This document shows positions 11,094 to 24,280 of a stretch of DNA of 64,000 bases, piece by piece. This DNA comes from Mallotus nudiflorus. Lineage: Eukaryota > Streptophyta > Magnoliopsida > Malpighiales > Euphorbiaceae. A program made the translations under genes and the position numbers. Position 1 is the first letter of the stretch; each line of letters starts with the position of its first letter. The notes beneath the pieces are model-generated. The model had not been told where the DNA came from and did not search any database. It was given only the letters and a program-made list of their open reading frames with translations. Where the stretch lies: positions 5,394,001-5,458,000 of the forward strand of contig CANTUR010000039.1 of assembly GCA_947683625.1 (NCBI GenBank). Reading direction: 5' to 3'.

Positions 11094-14000
11094 TCAAGAC
11101 TAACTAGAACCATCAATCATGCCAAGTTCATGTTTAATGAAATTTAATCTATCTTTATTGAAAGGTTTTGTGAAGATATCAGCAAGTTGATTATTTATAT
11201 CAACAAAATCAAGTGAGATATCACCAATCTAAACATGATTAAGTAAAAAATGATGTCGAATGTCTATATGCTTAGTTCTAGAATGTTGAATAGGATTCTT
11301 GCTAAGGTTTATAGCACTTGTATTCTCATATTTAATTGGCATGTGATCAAGTTTTATAACATAGTCCAACAATTATTGTTTTTGCCATAAGACTTATGAA
11401 CAATAAAGACTTACTGCAATATATTTAGCTTTAATAGTGGACAAGGAAATTGAAAATTATTTCTTTTTAAACCAAGAAACTAAACACTATCCTAAAAATT
11501 GAAAAGTTCTAAAAGTGCTCTTTCTATCTAGTAAGCTAGTTATAAAGTTCGCATTAGAATAACTAATCAAGTTAAAGAAGGAACTTCTAGGATATCAAAG
11601 TCCTAAATGCATTGTACCATAAAGATATTTGAAAATTCTTTTGATAGCATTCAAATGAGACTCTTTAGGATTTGATTGAAATCTAGCACATAAGTAAGTA
11701 GCAAACATAATATCAAATCTACTAGTAGTTAAATAAAGAAGGGATCTGATTATACCTCTAAATCATTTTTCATCAATCGATTTGCCATTCTTATCATTAT
11801 TGAGTTTGGTGGTGATGCTCATTAGAGTTTTTCTTATCTTAGCTCCATCCATGCCAAACTTCCTAAGAATGTCTCTTATATATTTGGTTTGATTAATGAA
11901 AATCTCATCTTTGCATTGCTTAATTTGTAATCTAAGAAAGAATTTTAATTCTCCCATCATACTCATCTCGAATTCTCCTTGTATTAGCTTAGAAAATTCT
12001 TCACATAAGTAATGGTTTAGTTGCACCAAAAAAAATATCATCAACATATGTTTGAACAATTAATAAATCATGCTTGGATTTCTTTATGAAAAGAGTTTTT
12101 TCAAATTTTCCTTTAGAGAAACCTTTCTCTAATAGGAAGTTGCTCAATCTTTCATACCAAGCTCTTAGAGCTTATTTCAATCCATACAATGCTTTTGACA
12201 ATTTATAGACATGATTTGGAGAATCAAAATTTTCAAAACCCAGAGTTGCTCAACATATACCTATTCTTTAATGAAACCATTTAGAAATGCACTTTCAACA
12301 TTCATTTGATAAATTTTAAAATCCATGAATGATGCAAATGCAAGTAGCATTCTAATAGCTTCTAACCCTGCAACGAGGCAAAGATTTCATTATAATTAAT
12401 GTCTTTTTTTTTATTATAACATTTAGCTACTAGTTTAGCTTTGTCCTTAGTTATCACACCTTGTTCATTCATCTTATTTCTAAACACCCATTTAGTGCCT
12501 ATAAGAGGATATTTTTTAGTTTAGGAACTAAGGACGAAACCTTATTTCTCTCAAATTATTTAACTTTTCTTGCATAGCAAGCACCCAAAATTCATCACTT
12601 AATGCTTCATCAACATTTTTGGGCTTAATTTGAGAAATAAAGGCTAAATTAACAACAGACTTTAACTCATATATAGTAGTTACCCCTTTGTAGTGTCACT
12701 TGAGTCTTTATTTTCTTCTTGATTTTTAATAATCTCATCATCACCTATAAGATCATTAACACTATGAACATCCTTTCTAGGATCAAGTGAGTTTGATTCA
12801 TTGAATACAATATGCATTGACTCTTCAACTACTAGAGTTCTCTTATTAAAAACTCTATATGCTTTACTAGAAATAGAATAGCTTAGGAAAATTCCTTCAT
12901 CGACTTTGTAATAAAATTTTCCAAGATTATCCTTTGTATTTAATATAAAGCACTTGTATCTAAATACTCTTATATATGAGATTTTGGGTTTTCTATTATT
13001 TTATAGCTTATAAAATGCTTTGTTTAAGATAGGTCTTTTGAAAACTCAGTTTGAAATGTAACAAAATGTGTTAACGGCTTCCGCCCAAAAATATAGAGGT
13101 AAATTACACTTATGAAGCATTGTCCTAGCCATTTCCACAATAGCTTTATTTTTCCTTTCAACAACCCCATTTTGTTAAGGAGCTCTAGGAGAAGAAAACA
13201 TATGTAAAATACCATTTTCATTGCAATAGGTTTTGAAAAATTTATTTTCAAATTTGGTTCCATGGTCACTTATAATTAAAGAGATACAAAAACCTTTCTC
13301 TTTTTGAACTCTTTTTACAAAATTTTCAAAAGCTTTAAATGCATCATTCTTATGAGCAAGAAAATATACCTAAGTAAATCTAGATTAATCATTAACCAAT
13401 ACATAAGCATAATGCATTCCTTCGAGACTAGTAACTCTAGTTGGGCAAATAAATCTATATGTATAAGTACAAGTGATATAAAAGTGGACACTACATTTTT
13501 AAGCTTAAATGAGGATTTAGATTGTTTTTCCTTTTGACAAGCATCATAAGGTTTATCCTTAGTGAATTCAAGCTTAAGTAAACCAATCATAAGTTCATGT
13601 TTACAAAGATCATTTAAAAATTCAAAATTTTCATGTCCTAACCTTCTATGCCATGTCTATGTGTCATGGAAAATAGACGTTAAGCATTTGATGTCTTTGT
13701 TATCAATTTTGTTTAATTCAATAACATAAACATTATATACTCTTTCACCACTAAAAATTACTTTATTTTCATAAAGACTACTAATAAAGCAATCTCTAGA
13801 ATAGAAAGTTAGCTTATTTCCTATGTCATATAATTGACTTATACTAAATAAATTATGTTTAAGACCATCAACAAACAACACATAATGTATAGATACAGAT
13901 TAAGGATTACCTATTTCTCTATATTCATACACATGAAGTTAAACTTTCTTACTTCTAACTTGTACATTGCCTTCACAATGATTTTCTAAGGTCTCTCACA

Positions 14001-14345
14001 TTTCCGTGGCCGACATGCAATGTTAAAGCTTATCTCTTTCTTCTCTTATCATGGAAGAGACTAGAGTGATCATAGCCTTTTTGTTTTTATGATTTTCCTC
14101 CTTTTGTTCAATATTCCATTAGCTTCTTCTAAGAATAGTTACCACACCATCAATGGTAGTTGTAGGTGGTTCCCAACCTTCTAGGACAATATTCTAGAGT
14201 TTGATGGAATCACAATCAAGATATAGTTCCATTTTAAACTTCCAATGAGGATAGTCACTACCATTGAAGAATGGTCTAAGTGAAGAAATGTTTTGTAATT
14301 CACTCCCTATGATCTTGTACTCTAGCAATGAAGTTCCTAGAATTC
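11094..14345 (-). pseudogene. SIRE-like Ty1/copia gag-pol relic (left arm)
   Basis: Minus-strand polyprotein relic: gag N-terminus near 14,330-14,000, GAG-pre-integrase and integrase core (13,881-13,020), reverse transcriptase (about 12,480-11,760) and RNase H (to 11,094). Compared with SIRE-like elements the wording MNEQGV, GEFEMSMMGELKF and KHELGMID is typical. The end of gag, the zinc knuckle and the protease are missing, since gag passes directly into the post-protease segment. Many in-frame stops lie at expected glutamine codons. About 120 bp of the integrase-RT linker near 12,710 is lost here but kept in the right arm (27,318-27,462). Not functional. Confidence 0.85.
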
Positions 14346-14347
14346 AA

Positions 14348-14359
14348 GCTCTAATACCA
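14348..14359 (-). other. Primer-binding site (initiator Met tRNA type)
   Basis: On the minus strand it reads tggtattagagc, one base from the common tggtatcagagc site of plant copia elements, and lies between the 5' LTR and gag. The right-arm copy is tgatatcagagc. Confidence 0.75.
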
Positions 14360-14361
14360 AT

Positions 14362-15442
14362 TAAAAGAGTCTTGGAGGGGGTGAATAGGACTATCGAACA
14401 AAAATAAGAAATTAAAAGATTTGAACAAGAATTAAAAGAAATATTAAGAAGGAAGAATGAAGAACACAATGATTTAAGATGTTTGGATTCAATAATAATC
14501 CTATGCCTCCTCCTAACTTATCCCCAAGTTAGGATTTTCAATCATCCATAATCTTATTCACAAGACTTAGATTACATAATATTTTTATGGCTCACTCTTA
14601 TAACCTTACAACTTAAGTTTTCAAGGCTTACTCAAAAACCACTTTACAAGTGTTTTCAAGGCTAACACTAAAATTGAATTCCCAAGTGTTTCAATGGCTA
14701 AATACTTAAACTAATTCCTTTAGAATATAATCTCACTTATCGTTTTCTTAACCGTAGAAAATAGAAGAATAAGAATTACTATTCTCACACTCACCAACTC
14801 TCACAAGAGTACAATAATAAAATGAATTTTGAAAGAGTTAAAAGAGTTTAATTGAATGTTTGAAAGTATAGAATGGATGTTTCTTAACCTCAAAATAATC
14901 TTTAGAGTCATCTTTATACTTAAGCAACTTAATTATAGCTGTTGGAAGCAATAATTTCATTCCCAACAAGAACAAAGTCCATTTAAATGAAATTTGAAAT
15001 TTTGAGTTGTATTTTGCTAGGCCCTAGTTAAGACAATCATTGAATATCCATTATAAGCCATTAAGTTTGAATTTCTACTCTCATTCTAGTCAAGATATCA
15101 ATGTCCTGAGTAATGTCTCGATCGAGACATTGGTTTGAGATTGGTTTTACCAAAAATTGAGTTTTATGCAAACATTGGTCTCCCTTGGTCCTGATTGGGA
15201 CTACTTTAGTCTCGGTCAGGACTATGACAAGAATTTCACTTTTTTGTGCAATTTAGTCCCTATGATGAGTCCGGTCAAGATAGTACTTATGATGACTTTT
15301 CAGAATGATTTTTCTTCGATAGTTCATTATTATTTTAACTTCCAAATAACTACTAACTTACACACACTTGAAGCAAACACATTAGTTGCTCAAGATCAAG
15401 TTTATTAAGATCAAAATCAAGATTGATAACTTGTTAAGATCA
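14362..15442 (-). repeat. 5' LTR of the SIRE-like copia element (left arm)
   Basis: About 1,080 bp, from the primer site to a TGATCTTAAC start on the minus strand. It carries gatcgagac dyads (about 15,100-15,130) and a TATA-like box near 14,918-14,926 on the minus strand. Its counterpart is 24,597-25,674. The 3' end is not a clean CA and its 3' LTR partner is absent, so boundaries are approximate. Confidence 0.65.
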
Positions 15443-15760
15443 ATAGTTTTTCATATTATTATTTTTATGATTTATTCAAAAAAAATTTATGATTGCAATG
15501 TTTATGCTGCTGCTTTTATAGAATATTATATTTTTTTAGAAGCATGTATATGAAGAATTTAATGCTAATATATACAGAATAAAGTTAGTTATGTCATTAT
15601 GTGTGTGTGTGTAAATATATACCTATTCAAATGAAGAAATAAGATTTTTTTTTATTTTTTTCATGTTCTTATTTTTATGATCTATTCAATATTATTTTTT
15701 TATAACTGTGATGTTTGTGTTATTGCTATTATAGAATATTATAATTTTTACAAAAGCAAG

Positions 15761-15778
15761 TTATATATATATATATAA
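15761..15778. repeat. TA microsatellite (left arm, short)
   Basis: About nine TA units; the matching position in the right arm (24,203-24,279) has grown to about 38 units. Confidence 0.9.
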
Positions 15779-16855
15779 TGGATAAAGTGCATGGGGAAAT
15801 GAAAAGTGATAGAGAGCATATTATGGAGAAAAAATAAAAGGAGATTAGTGAATAATATTATTGTTATCAGCATGTTGTTTTTTAGAACAACTTAAATACT
15901 ATAAAATATAGGATTGTAATATATAATAAAAATTGAATGATGTTGTAATATATTATAATTGTAATGACTATCAAACTTTAATAGTTATGATGTATATATG
16001 ATTATGGAGGAAAAAGAAAATGAGTATTTTAGTGCTAAAAAAATCATAACATTGCATATTGAAAAACATTATATTGGCTTACATCAAATCAAAAGTTGTG
16101 TATAACATGCACAGCAACCCACGTCACATGTGAGAGGTCCTAAGGACTGGTTGATAATATGAAAATCCAACATCCAAAACCATGTAAAAGCAACTCAAGT
16201 AGCCTACAGTTGTAGCAACCCATATCAACCCAAAACAACCCACACATAGCATCCCACAACAACTAGCTACCCACAGCAACCTATAATCCTCATAGAGGCA
16301 CAAAAATACAAATTAATAGTGTTAAAAGTCACAACTTAGTAGATGCAAGACTACATGGACAAAAAAGACCCTAAGCATTACAAATTATTCAATAAAGGCC
16401 CTAAAGACAACTTAATAAACACAAATGATCAAATTAAGGTTGATTAAAAGTGACATTATAGTTTGGACAATATTGAATCGAGCTGGGTGAAAGCTTATTG
16501 CTTGGATTCTAGTGGGTGGGTACATGAGTTGAGGATTCATTTGCTAAATCAAAACATTAGTTATATTTAGAAGTAGAAGAATATATTCTTCAACTATACT
16601 TTGGAGTCGTCACCTAACCACAACCAGAAAGTGGGAAGCTAAATAAATGAAAACATGTTTCCCTTGTGAGAGATTTTGGATTCAGAAAGTAACATCTACT
16701 TGACTATTTCTTAAATACAAATTCTAAATTACTTTTTCACATCACCCTAGTCTTATTTTTAATGATGCATTTACTACACTTGATCATTATTCATTTTTAT
16801 TAAATATAGGTGTTAATTAATAATTGGCTTGTAGGATAATTGAGTTAGAGTATAC

Positions 16856-16889
<34 letters not shown>
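16856..16889. repeat. TA microsatellite (left arm)
   Basis: About 17 TA units. The right-arm counterpart at 23,073-23,123 has about 25. Confidence 0.9.
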
Positions 16890-16892
<3 letters not shown>

Positions 16893-19311
16893 AAAAATCA
16901 TGGCAAACATGACAAACATATTGAATCAAATAAATAAATTGGCATGCAATCCAAGATAAGTGGGCAATTAAACAAATAGCACACAAAGCAAGTAAGAGAA
17001 AATCAAAGAAAACTGTCAAAATAAAATAATATACATTTTTTGACTTACGAGATAACTGTTGTGTCGTTCAGTATTCACCTTAGGGTTCTGACTCTTCTTA
17101 TTCACGTTGGGGAGAGAGATTGAGGTCTGACTTTAGGATTTCGTCAAATGTGCAAAAGAAAATGGGAAAAGAGATTAAGGATTTCAACCCTTGAAATCAC
17201 CTATTTTAGTAATACATCCAAATGAAAGAAAATAATGAAATGGGGACAAGGATTAAGGATTACAATATTTTAGAATTGTTTATTCTAATATGTACATTAA
17301 AAAAAGAAAATTAAAAAAAATCTTATTTTAGTAATCCTTATAAAACAAAGATTATTATGCATACGCCTGCAAGCACACAATTCATTCATTCATTCATGAT
17401 AATAAATTAAATAAGATAAAACAATTTAAAGAAATGAGGATAATAAAAATTCATCGCTACAAATAAATAAACAAATATGCATATGAAAATGCATGATTTG
17501 TGTAAATTGTTGGGGTGAATGCCTCATTTATCTTTAAGAAAATTCCTCAAATTGAAAATTTGGTTGAGAAGTCATTGGTATTTCCTAAAATGATATGTAA
17601 GTGAATAAATATTCAAAATGAGAAAAAAAAATATTTTATATTTATTTTAATGAAAATAGTAATTTTGACTATAAACTTTCAAAATTTATTATATTTTATA
17701 ATAAAAATGTCACTTTTATGACAAAGATTCCATTTTTAAAAATAAAAATTCTAGCTTTATATTAAAATTCTATTTTATTGAAATAACATCACAAAGTCAA
17801 TGAAAACGATAAAAAATGTGATCTTCATCAAAAGATGATGATTTTTTATATAAAAATTATGAACTTTTATTATAAAATAAGAAAATACTTTTTTTATAAG
17901 AAAGATGAAAACTTTAAATGCAATAATATTATATAATTAATTAAAGATGCAATATTTATGAAAATAACATTCCCATATAAAAAATATTCAACAAAATATA
18001 ATTTTTGACAATAAAATATATAAATGAATAAAATAAATAAAAATTCATGCTTTATGATGGGAATGATGATGTGAGTGTCACATATCAAATAAAAAAATGC
18101 ATATTTTAAACTAAATCAAACACTTTCATACTTCATTCCATTACCACCACACGATTAGCATCACTACTTGAAATATTCGTTAAAAATTGCAAATCCAACA
18201 TAAATAACACAACAATATAAAAATGCATGGGTGATCATGAAAATGATAAAGATATGGATTTTGATGAAAATAAATAAATAAAAATAAGAAAATAAAAATA
18301 AAATAAAATAAAAATTGAATATAAGAAAAATATATGTAAAATATGATAAAAATGTAATTTTAATGAAAATGATTAAATGGCTCCTCACACGTTAACCCTT
18401 GATGTGTGCTTTTGACTTAGATGTATTCAGATTTGGATCTTGGATCAGAAAATCCTAGAAAAAGTATATTTTGTGGTTTTGAGTGTTTGAGAAACTAGTT
18501 TTAACAAGTCAACCACCCTTGTTTGAAGGGGTTTGAGGCTTAAATTTTAGTATTTTTAAATATCTTTTAGTTTATAGGTCCTAAATAGTCCCTAAAAATT
18601 GTCCAAAAATCATAAAAAGTCTCAAATGTCACCCAAAATCACCAAAGGTCCCTAAAAAAATATAGAAATTAATATTTATAAATAACATATCAACCAAAAA
18701 CCATGACCCACACATGTGGCTTTTGATAACCCACATGGATGGATTGTTTCAATGCCTGCAGATAAATGGGTTTTGGGACCTATACGCATCCATTTCTTCT
18801 ACAGGTCTTTTTGGTGTTTTTGAGTCATTTTGGATCGTTTTTCAAATCCTTTGAGTTTTGGATTCTTTTAGGCCCTTTAGGTTTGATTCAATGGACTTTT
18901 CAAGATTCTCAAAATATTTCAAACATTTAAGTCCAATTCAATCTTGAAAAGTCCAAACTGGACTTCAGAGGCTTTGATTTGACTTGTTAATCTCTTAATT
19001 TTTCATTTAAAAATTTATTCTCAAAATAAGACCCTTTCTCGGGTGTTTTCAAGAGGTGGTTTTATTTTTTGGACTTCCAATTCCAAGTTTTTTAGGGTTT
19101 TAACTCTAACAATAAGTTGTGAATGACCTTTTACAGTCGTACTTTATCAATTTAACAGAAAATCTTCATCATGGAACTACTTAAAATTTGGTGTCAACAT
19201 GGGTATATAAGACATTATGGTTGGAGATAGTAAAACTAATCCTATTTCTCATATTAGATCCACCACTCTTACTACACCTACTACCACATTCAATCTTAAT
19301 AACAATATATG

Positions 19312-20205
19312 TGTTAGTAATATACACTAGGCCAATTATGTAATAGCCATATTTTGACTTTGTCATATTTCCATTTTATTAATAAAATGGCCTTTTATTA
19401 ATAAAGAGGTATTTTTATTAATAGAGACGCATTTTTATTATTACTGGCTAATTCTAGTTAGTTCCTTGAATTGTTAATTCTGCCTAAGATCATTAAGTAT
19501 GTGACTTGATAACAAAAATCTTAGGCAATACTTGAATTCTATTCTAAATTGCCCTTTGTCAATCATTATTATGGGAACAACAATGAATAAAGGCTAGTAT
19601 GAGGTTGACTAATGATTATGTTTTACTAATCATGTACATGAGATATTGATGTACTAGATCGGCCCACTATGAGAATAGTACATGAATAAATTTCATAAGT
19701 GATTCTCATCATTGTTGCATTATTTCAGTCCTCTAACTTGAAATCATCATGGTTTCTACATAATAAGTTTTTTATTTTGACACATCCCTAGATCATCTTT
19801 AACCGAATGGTAAAATAGGTTGAGATTGGATATAGAATGAGCTATGTGAGGAATGTGAGTAAATGAGATGAAATTTGTCCCTCAGTTATTTTAAGAACTT
19901 ATCTGTGGGCCCCTTGATAAGTTAAACACAAGATAAAATACATGGCCATGCTAGAATGTATGGATCAAGATGTCTCAATATTAGATAAAGAGTTATTAGT
20001 ATCAGTCTACTTGGGATCAAGAAATAATATGATTGAACTACATAAAGATGACATAAATCATGCCTTATGTTCAACCAAGATATTGTGTGATAAAAGACTA
20101 TAATACACGCTATTGATTGCGTAATGTCAGATTTTTTGCCTTCACACAACTTGGATAGTCGTAATGTCTTGTTAAAGGACACTTATGACTTGTGGGCTAA
20201 CATGG
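19312..20205 (+). repeat. Copia LTR-B, truncated by the fold-back
   Basis: Begins TGTTAGTAATATACACTAGG, matching the minus-strand start of the solo LTR at 57,462. It has stacked attaataaa words at 19,375-19,430 and follows the LTR-B order until 20,205, where it breaks into inverted sequence. Full LTR-B is about 1.57 kb (see 50,432-57,462), so about 0.7 kb is missing. Confidence 0.8.
19771..20205 (+). repeat. Single-copy spacer of the inverted duplication (LTR-B fragment)
   Basis: The 435-bp loop between the arms is an internal part of a copia LTR (LTR-B). It is about 98% identical to 44,331-44,738 by eye and is also related to 57,960-58,390 and, reversed, to 51,170-51,560. The LTR reads normally through ...ctaacatgggaactt and then, instead of continuing as at 44,738, turns into the reverse complement of 19,731-19,770. 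No gene is present; short open frames here are incidental. Confidence 0.9.
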
Positions 20206-20665
20206 GAACTTATTATGCATAAACCATGATGATTTTAAGTTAGAGGACTGAAATAATACAACTATGATGAGAATAACTTATGAAAATTATTCATGTACTA
20301 TTCTCATAGTGGGTTGATCTAGTTCATCAATATCTCATGTACATGATTAGTAAAACATAATCATTAGTCAACCTCATACTAGCCTTTATTCATTATTGTT
20401 CCCATAAAAATGATTGACAAAGGAAAATTTAGAATAGAATTCAAGTATCTCCTAAGATTTTTGTTATCAAGTCACATACTTAATGATCTTAGGTAGAATT
20501 AACTATTCAAGGAACTAATTAGAATTAGCCAGTAATAACAAAAATGCGTCTTTATTAATAAAAATACCTCTTTATTAATAAAAAGGCCACTTTATTAATA
20601 AAATGGAAATATGACAAAGTCAAAATATGACTATTACATAATTGGCCTAGTGTATATTACTAACA
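20206..20665 (-). repeat. Inverted 5' part of LTR-B (right arm)
   Basis: Reverse complement of 19,312-19,770, ending ...CTAACA at 20,665. It forms the innermost portion of the right arm. Confidence 0.85.
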
Positions 20666-23069
20666 CATATAATGTTATTAAGATTGAATGTGGTAGTAGG
20701 TGTAGTAAGAGTGGTGGATCTAATATGAGAAATAAGATTAGTTTCACTATCTCCAACCATAATGTCTTATATACCCATATTGACACCAAATTTTAAGTAG
20801 TTCTATGATGAAGATTTTCTGTTAAATTGACAAAGTACGACTGTAAAAGGTCATTCACAACTTACTATTAGAGTTAAAACCCTAAAGAACTTGGAATTGG
20901 AAGTCCAAAAAATAAAACCACCTCTTGAAAACACCCAAGAAAGGGTCTTATTTTGAGAATAAATTTTTAAATGAAAAACTAAAAGATTAACAAATCAAAT
21001 CAAAGCCTCTGAAGTCCAGTTTGGCCTTTTAGAGATTGAATTGGACTTAAATGTTTGAAATATTTTGAGAATCTTGAAAAGTCCATCGAATCAAACCTAG
21101 AGGGCCTAAAAGAATCCAAAACTCAAAGGATTTGAAAAATGATCCAAAATGACTCAAAAACACCAAAAAGACCTGTAGAAGAAATGGATGCGTATAGGTC
21201 CCAAAACCCATTTATCTGCAGGCGTTGAAACAATCCACCCATGTGGGTTATCAAAAGCCACATGTGTGGGTCATGGTTTTTAGTTGATATGTTATTTATA
21301 AATATTAATTTCTATAATTTTTTAGGACCTTTAGTGATTTTAGGTGACATTTGAGACTTTTTATGATTTTTGGACAATTTTTAGGGACTATTTAGGACCT
21401 TTAAACTAAAAGATATTTAAAAATACTAAAATTTAAGCCTCAAACCCCTTCAAACAAGGGTGGTTGACTTGTTAAAACTAGTTTCTCAAACACTTAAAAC
21501 CACAAAATATACTTTTTCTAGGATTTTATGATCCAAGATCCAAATCTTAATACATCTAAGTTAAAAGCACACATCAAGGGTTAACGTGTGAGGAGCCATT
21601 TAATCATTTTCATTAAAATTACATTTTTATCATATTTTACATATATTTTTCTTATATTCAATTTTTATTTTATTTTATTTTTATTTTCTTATTTTTATTT
21701 ATTTATTTTCATCAAAATCCATATCTTTATCATTCTCATGATCACCCATGCATTTTTATATTATTGTGTTTTTTATGTTGGATTTGCAATTTTCAACGAA
21801 TATTTCAAGTAGTGATGCTAATGGTGTGGTGGTGATGGAATGAAGTATGAAAGTGTTTGATTTAGTGTAAAATATGCATTTTTTTAATTTGAAATGTGAC
21901 ACTCACATCATCATTCCCATCATAAAGCATGAATTTTTATTTATTTTATTCATTTATATATTTTATTGTCAAAAATTATATTTTGTTGAATATTTTTTAT
22001 ATGGGAATGTTATTTTCATAAATATTGCATCTTTAATTAATTATATAATATTATTGCATTTAAAGTTTTCATCTTTCTTATAAAAAAAGTATTTTCTTAT
22101 TTTATAATAAAAGTTCATAATTTTTATATAAAAAATCATCATCTTTTGATGAAGATCACATTTTTTATTGTTTTCATTGACTTTGTGATGTTATTTCAAT
22201 AAAATAGAATTTTAATATAAAGCTAGAATTTTTATTTTTAAAAATATATTAAAAATGGAATCTTTGTCATAAAATTGACATTTTTATTATAAAATATAAT
22301 AAATTTTGAAACTTTATAGTCAAAATTACTATTTTCATTAAAATAAATATAAAATATTTTTTTTTTCTCATTTTGAATATTTATTCACTTACATATCATT
22401 TTAGGAAATACCAATGACTTCTCAACCAAATTTTCAATTTGAGGAATTTTCTTAAAGACAACTGAGGCATTCACCCCAACAATTTACACAAATCATGCAT
22501 TTTCATATGCATATATTTGTTTATTTATTTGTAGCGATGAATTTTTATTATCCTCATTTCTTTAAATTGTTTTATCTTATTTAATTTATTATCATGAATG
22601 AATGAATGAATTGTGTGCTTGCAAGTGTATGCATAATAATCTTTGTTTTATAAGGATTACTAAAATAAGATTTTTTTTTTAATTTTCTTTTTTTAATGTA
22701 CATATTAGAATAAAGAATTCTAAAATATTGTAATCCTTAATCCTTGTCCCCATTTCATTATTTTCTTTCATTTGGATGTATTACTAAAATAGGTGATTTT
22801 AAGGATTGAAATCCTTAATCTCTTTTCCCATTTTCTTTTGCACATTTGACGAAATCCTAAAGTCAGACCTCAATCTCTCTCCCTAACGTGAATAAGAAGA
22901 GTTAGAACCCTAAGGTGAATACTGAACAACACAATGGTTATCTCGTAAGTCAAAAAATGTATATTATTTTTATTTTGACTGTTTTCTTTGATTTTCTCTT
23001 ACATGCTTTATGTGCTATTTGTTTAATTGCCCACTTATCTTAGGTTGCATGCCAATTTATTTGTTTGAT

Positions 23070-23072
<3 letters not shown>

Positions 23073-23123
<51 letters not shown>
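23073..23123. repeat. TA microsatellite (right arm)
   Basis: About 25 TA units; counterpart of 16,856-16,889. Confidence 0.9.
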
Positions 23124-23125
<2 letters not shown>

Positions 23126-24201
23126 GTATACTCTAACTCAATTATCCCACAAGCCAATTATTAATTAACACCTATATTTAATAAAAATGAATAATGATCA
23201 AGTATAGTAAATGCATCATTAAAACTAAGACTAGGGTGATGTGAAAAAGTAATTTAGAATTTTTATTTAAGAAATAGTCAAGTAGATGTTCCTTTCTGAA
23301 TCCAAAATCTCTCACAAGGGAAACATGTTTTCATTTATTTAGCTTCCCACTTTCTGGTTGTGGTTAGGTGACAACTCCAAAGTATAGTTGAAGAATATAT
23401 TCTTCTACTTCTGAATATAACTAATGTTTTGATTTAGCAAATGAATCCTCAACTCATGTACCCACCCACTAGAATCCAAGCAATAAGCTTTCACCCAGCT
23501 CGATTCAATATTGTCCAAATTATAATATCACTTTGAATCAACCTTAATTTGATCATTTGTGTTTATTAAGTTGTCTTTAGGGCCTTTATTGAATAATTTG
23601 TAATGCTTAGGGTCTTTTTTGTCCATGTAGTCTTGCATCTACTAGGTTGTGACTTTTAACACTATTAATTTGTATTTTTGTGCCTCAATGAGGATTATAG
23701 GTTGTTGTGGGTAGCTAGTTGTTGTGGGATGCTATGTGTGGGTTATTTTGGGTTGATATGGGTTGCTACAACTATAGGCTACTTGAGTTGCTTTTACATG
23801 GTTTAGGATGTTGGATTTTCATATTATCAACCAGTCCTTAGGACCTCTCACATGTGACGTGGGTTGCTGTGCATGTTATACACAACTTTTGATTTGATGT
23901 AAGCCAATATAATATTTTTTCAATATGCAATGTTATGATTTTTTTAGCACTAAAATACTCATTTCCTTTTTCCTCCATAAACATATATACATCATAACTA
24001 TTAAAGTTGGACAATCATTATAATTATAATATTTACAACATCATTCAATTTTTATTATATATTACAATCCTATATTTTATAGTATTTAAGTTGTTCCAAA
24101 AAACAACATGCTGACAAAAATAATATTATTCACTAATCTCCTTTTATTTTTTCTCCATAATATGCTCTCTATCACTTTTCATTTGCCCATGCACTTTATC
24201 C

Positions 24202-24202
<1 letters not shown>

Positions 24203-24279
<77 letters not shown>
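24203..24279. repeat. Expanded TA microsatellite (right arm)
   Basis: About 38 TA units, the longest in the window, at the position where the left arm has about nine. Confidence 0.95.

Positions 24280-24280
<1 letters not shown>

Larger units (their letters stand above)
15443..19311. other. AT-rich block without genes; candidate diverged LTR
   Basis: No convincing coding sequence; the open frames are A/T-rich low-complexity. On the minus strand a TGTTGACACC-type LTR start is seen at 19,199, followed by about 3 kb with a region near 16,600 (tggttgtggttaggtgacgactcc-like) that recalls the R/U5 of LTR-A. I could not find an LTR end or a primer site. 16,100-16,290 has repeated aacccac/caaccca words. 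18,690-18,750 contains small inverted words around acatgtgg. Confidence 0.35.
1..19770. repeat. Left arm of a ~19-kb inverted duplication
   Basis: The whole segment reappears as its reverse complement at 20,206-38,945. Matching landmarks include the leader start (1 vs 38,945), LTR edges (3,760 vs 36,442; 6,283 vs 33,916; 8,495 vs 31,701), copia primer sites (14,359 vs 25,677) and LTR-B (19,770 vs 20,206). Translated segments of the two arms differ by only 2-4 residues in 60-75. The arm runs off the left edge of the window, so its true length is unknown. Compared with the right arm it keeps an extra 1,264 bp (1,511-2,774) and lacks about 120 bp near 12,710. Confidence 0.95.

Noticed and set aside
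19922..20182. 86-residue frame also present at 44,453-44,713
   Set aside because: Both lie on the antisense strand of LTR-B; similarity comes from the repeat, not from a gene.
20611..20796. 61-residue frame conserved between arms (with 19,181-19,366)
   Set aside because: It spans the LTR-B start and flanking non-coding DNA; arm duplication explains the similarity and no family is recognised.
21588..22083. Open frames rich in Phe, Ile and Tyr, conserved in both arms, resembling membrane proteins
   Set aside because: They follow A/T-only low-complexity DNA, and the conservation is explained by the inverted duplication.
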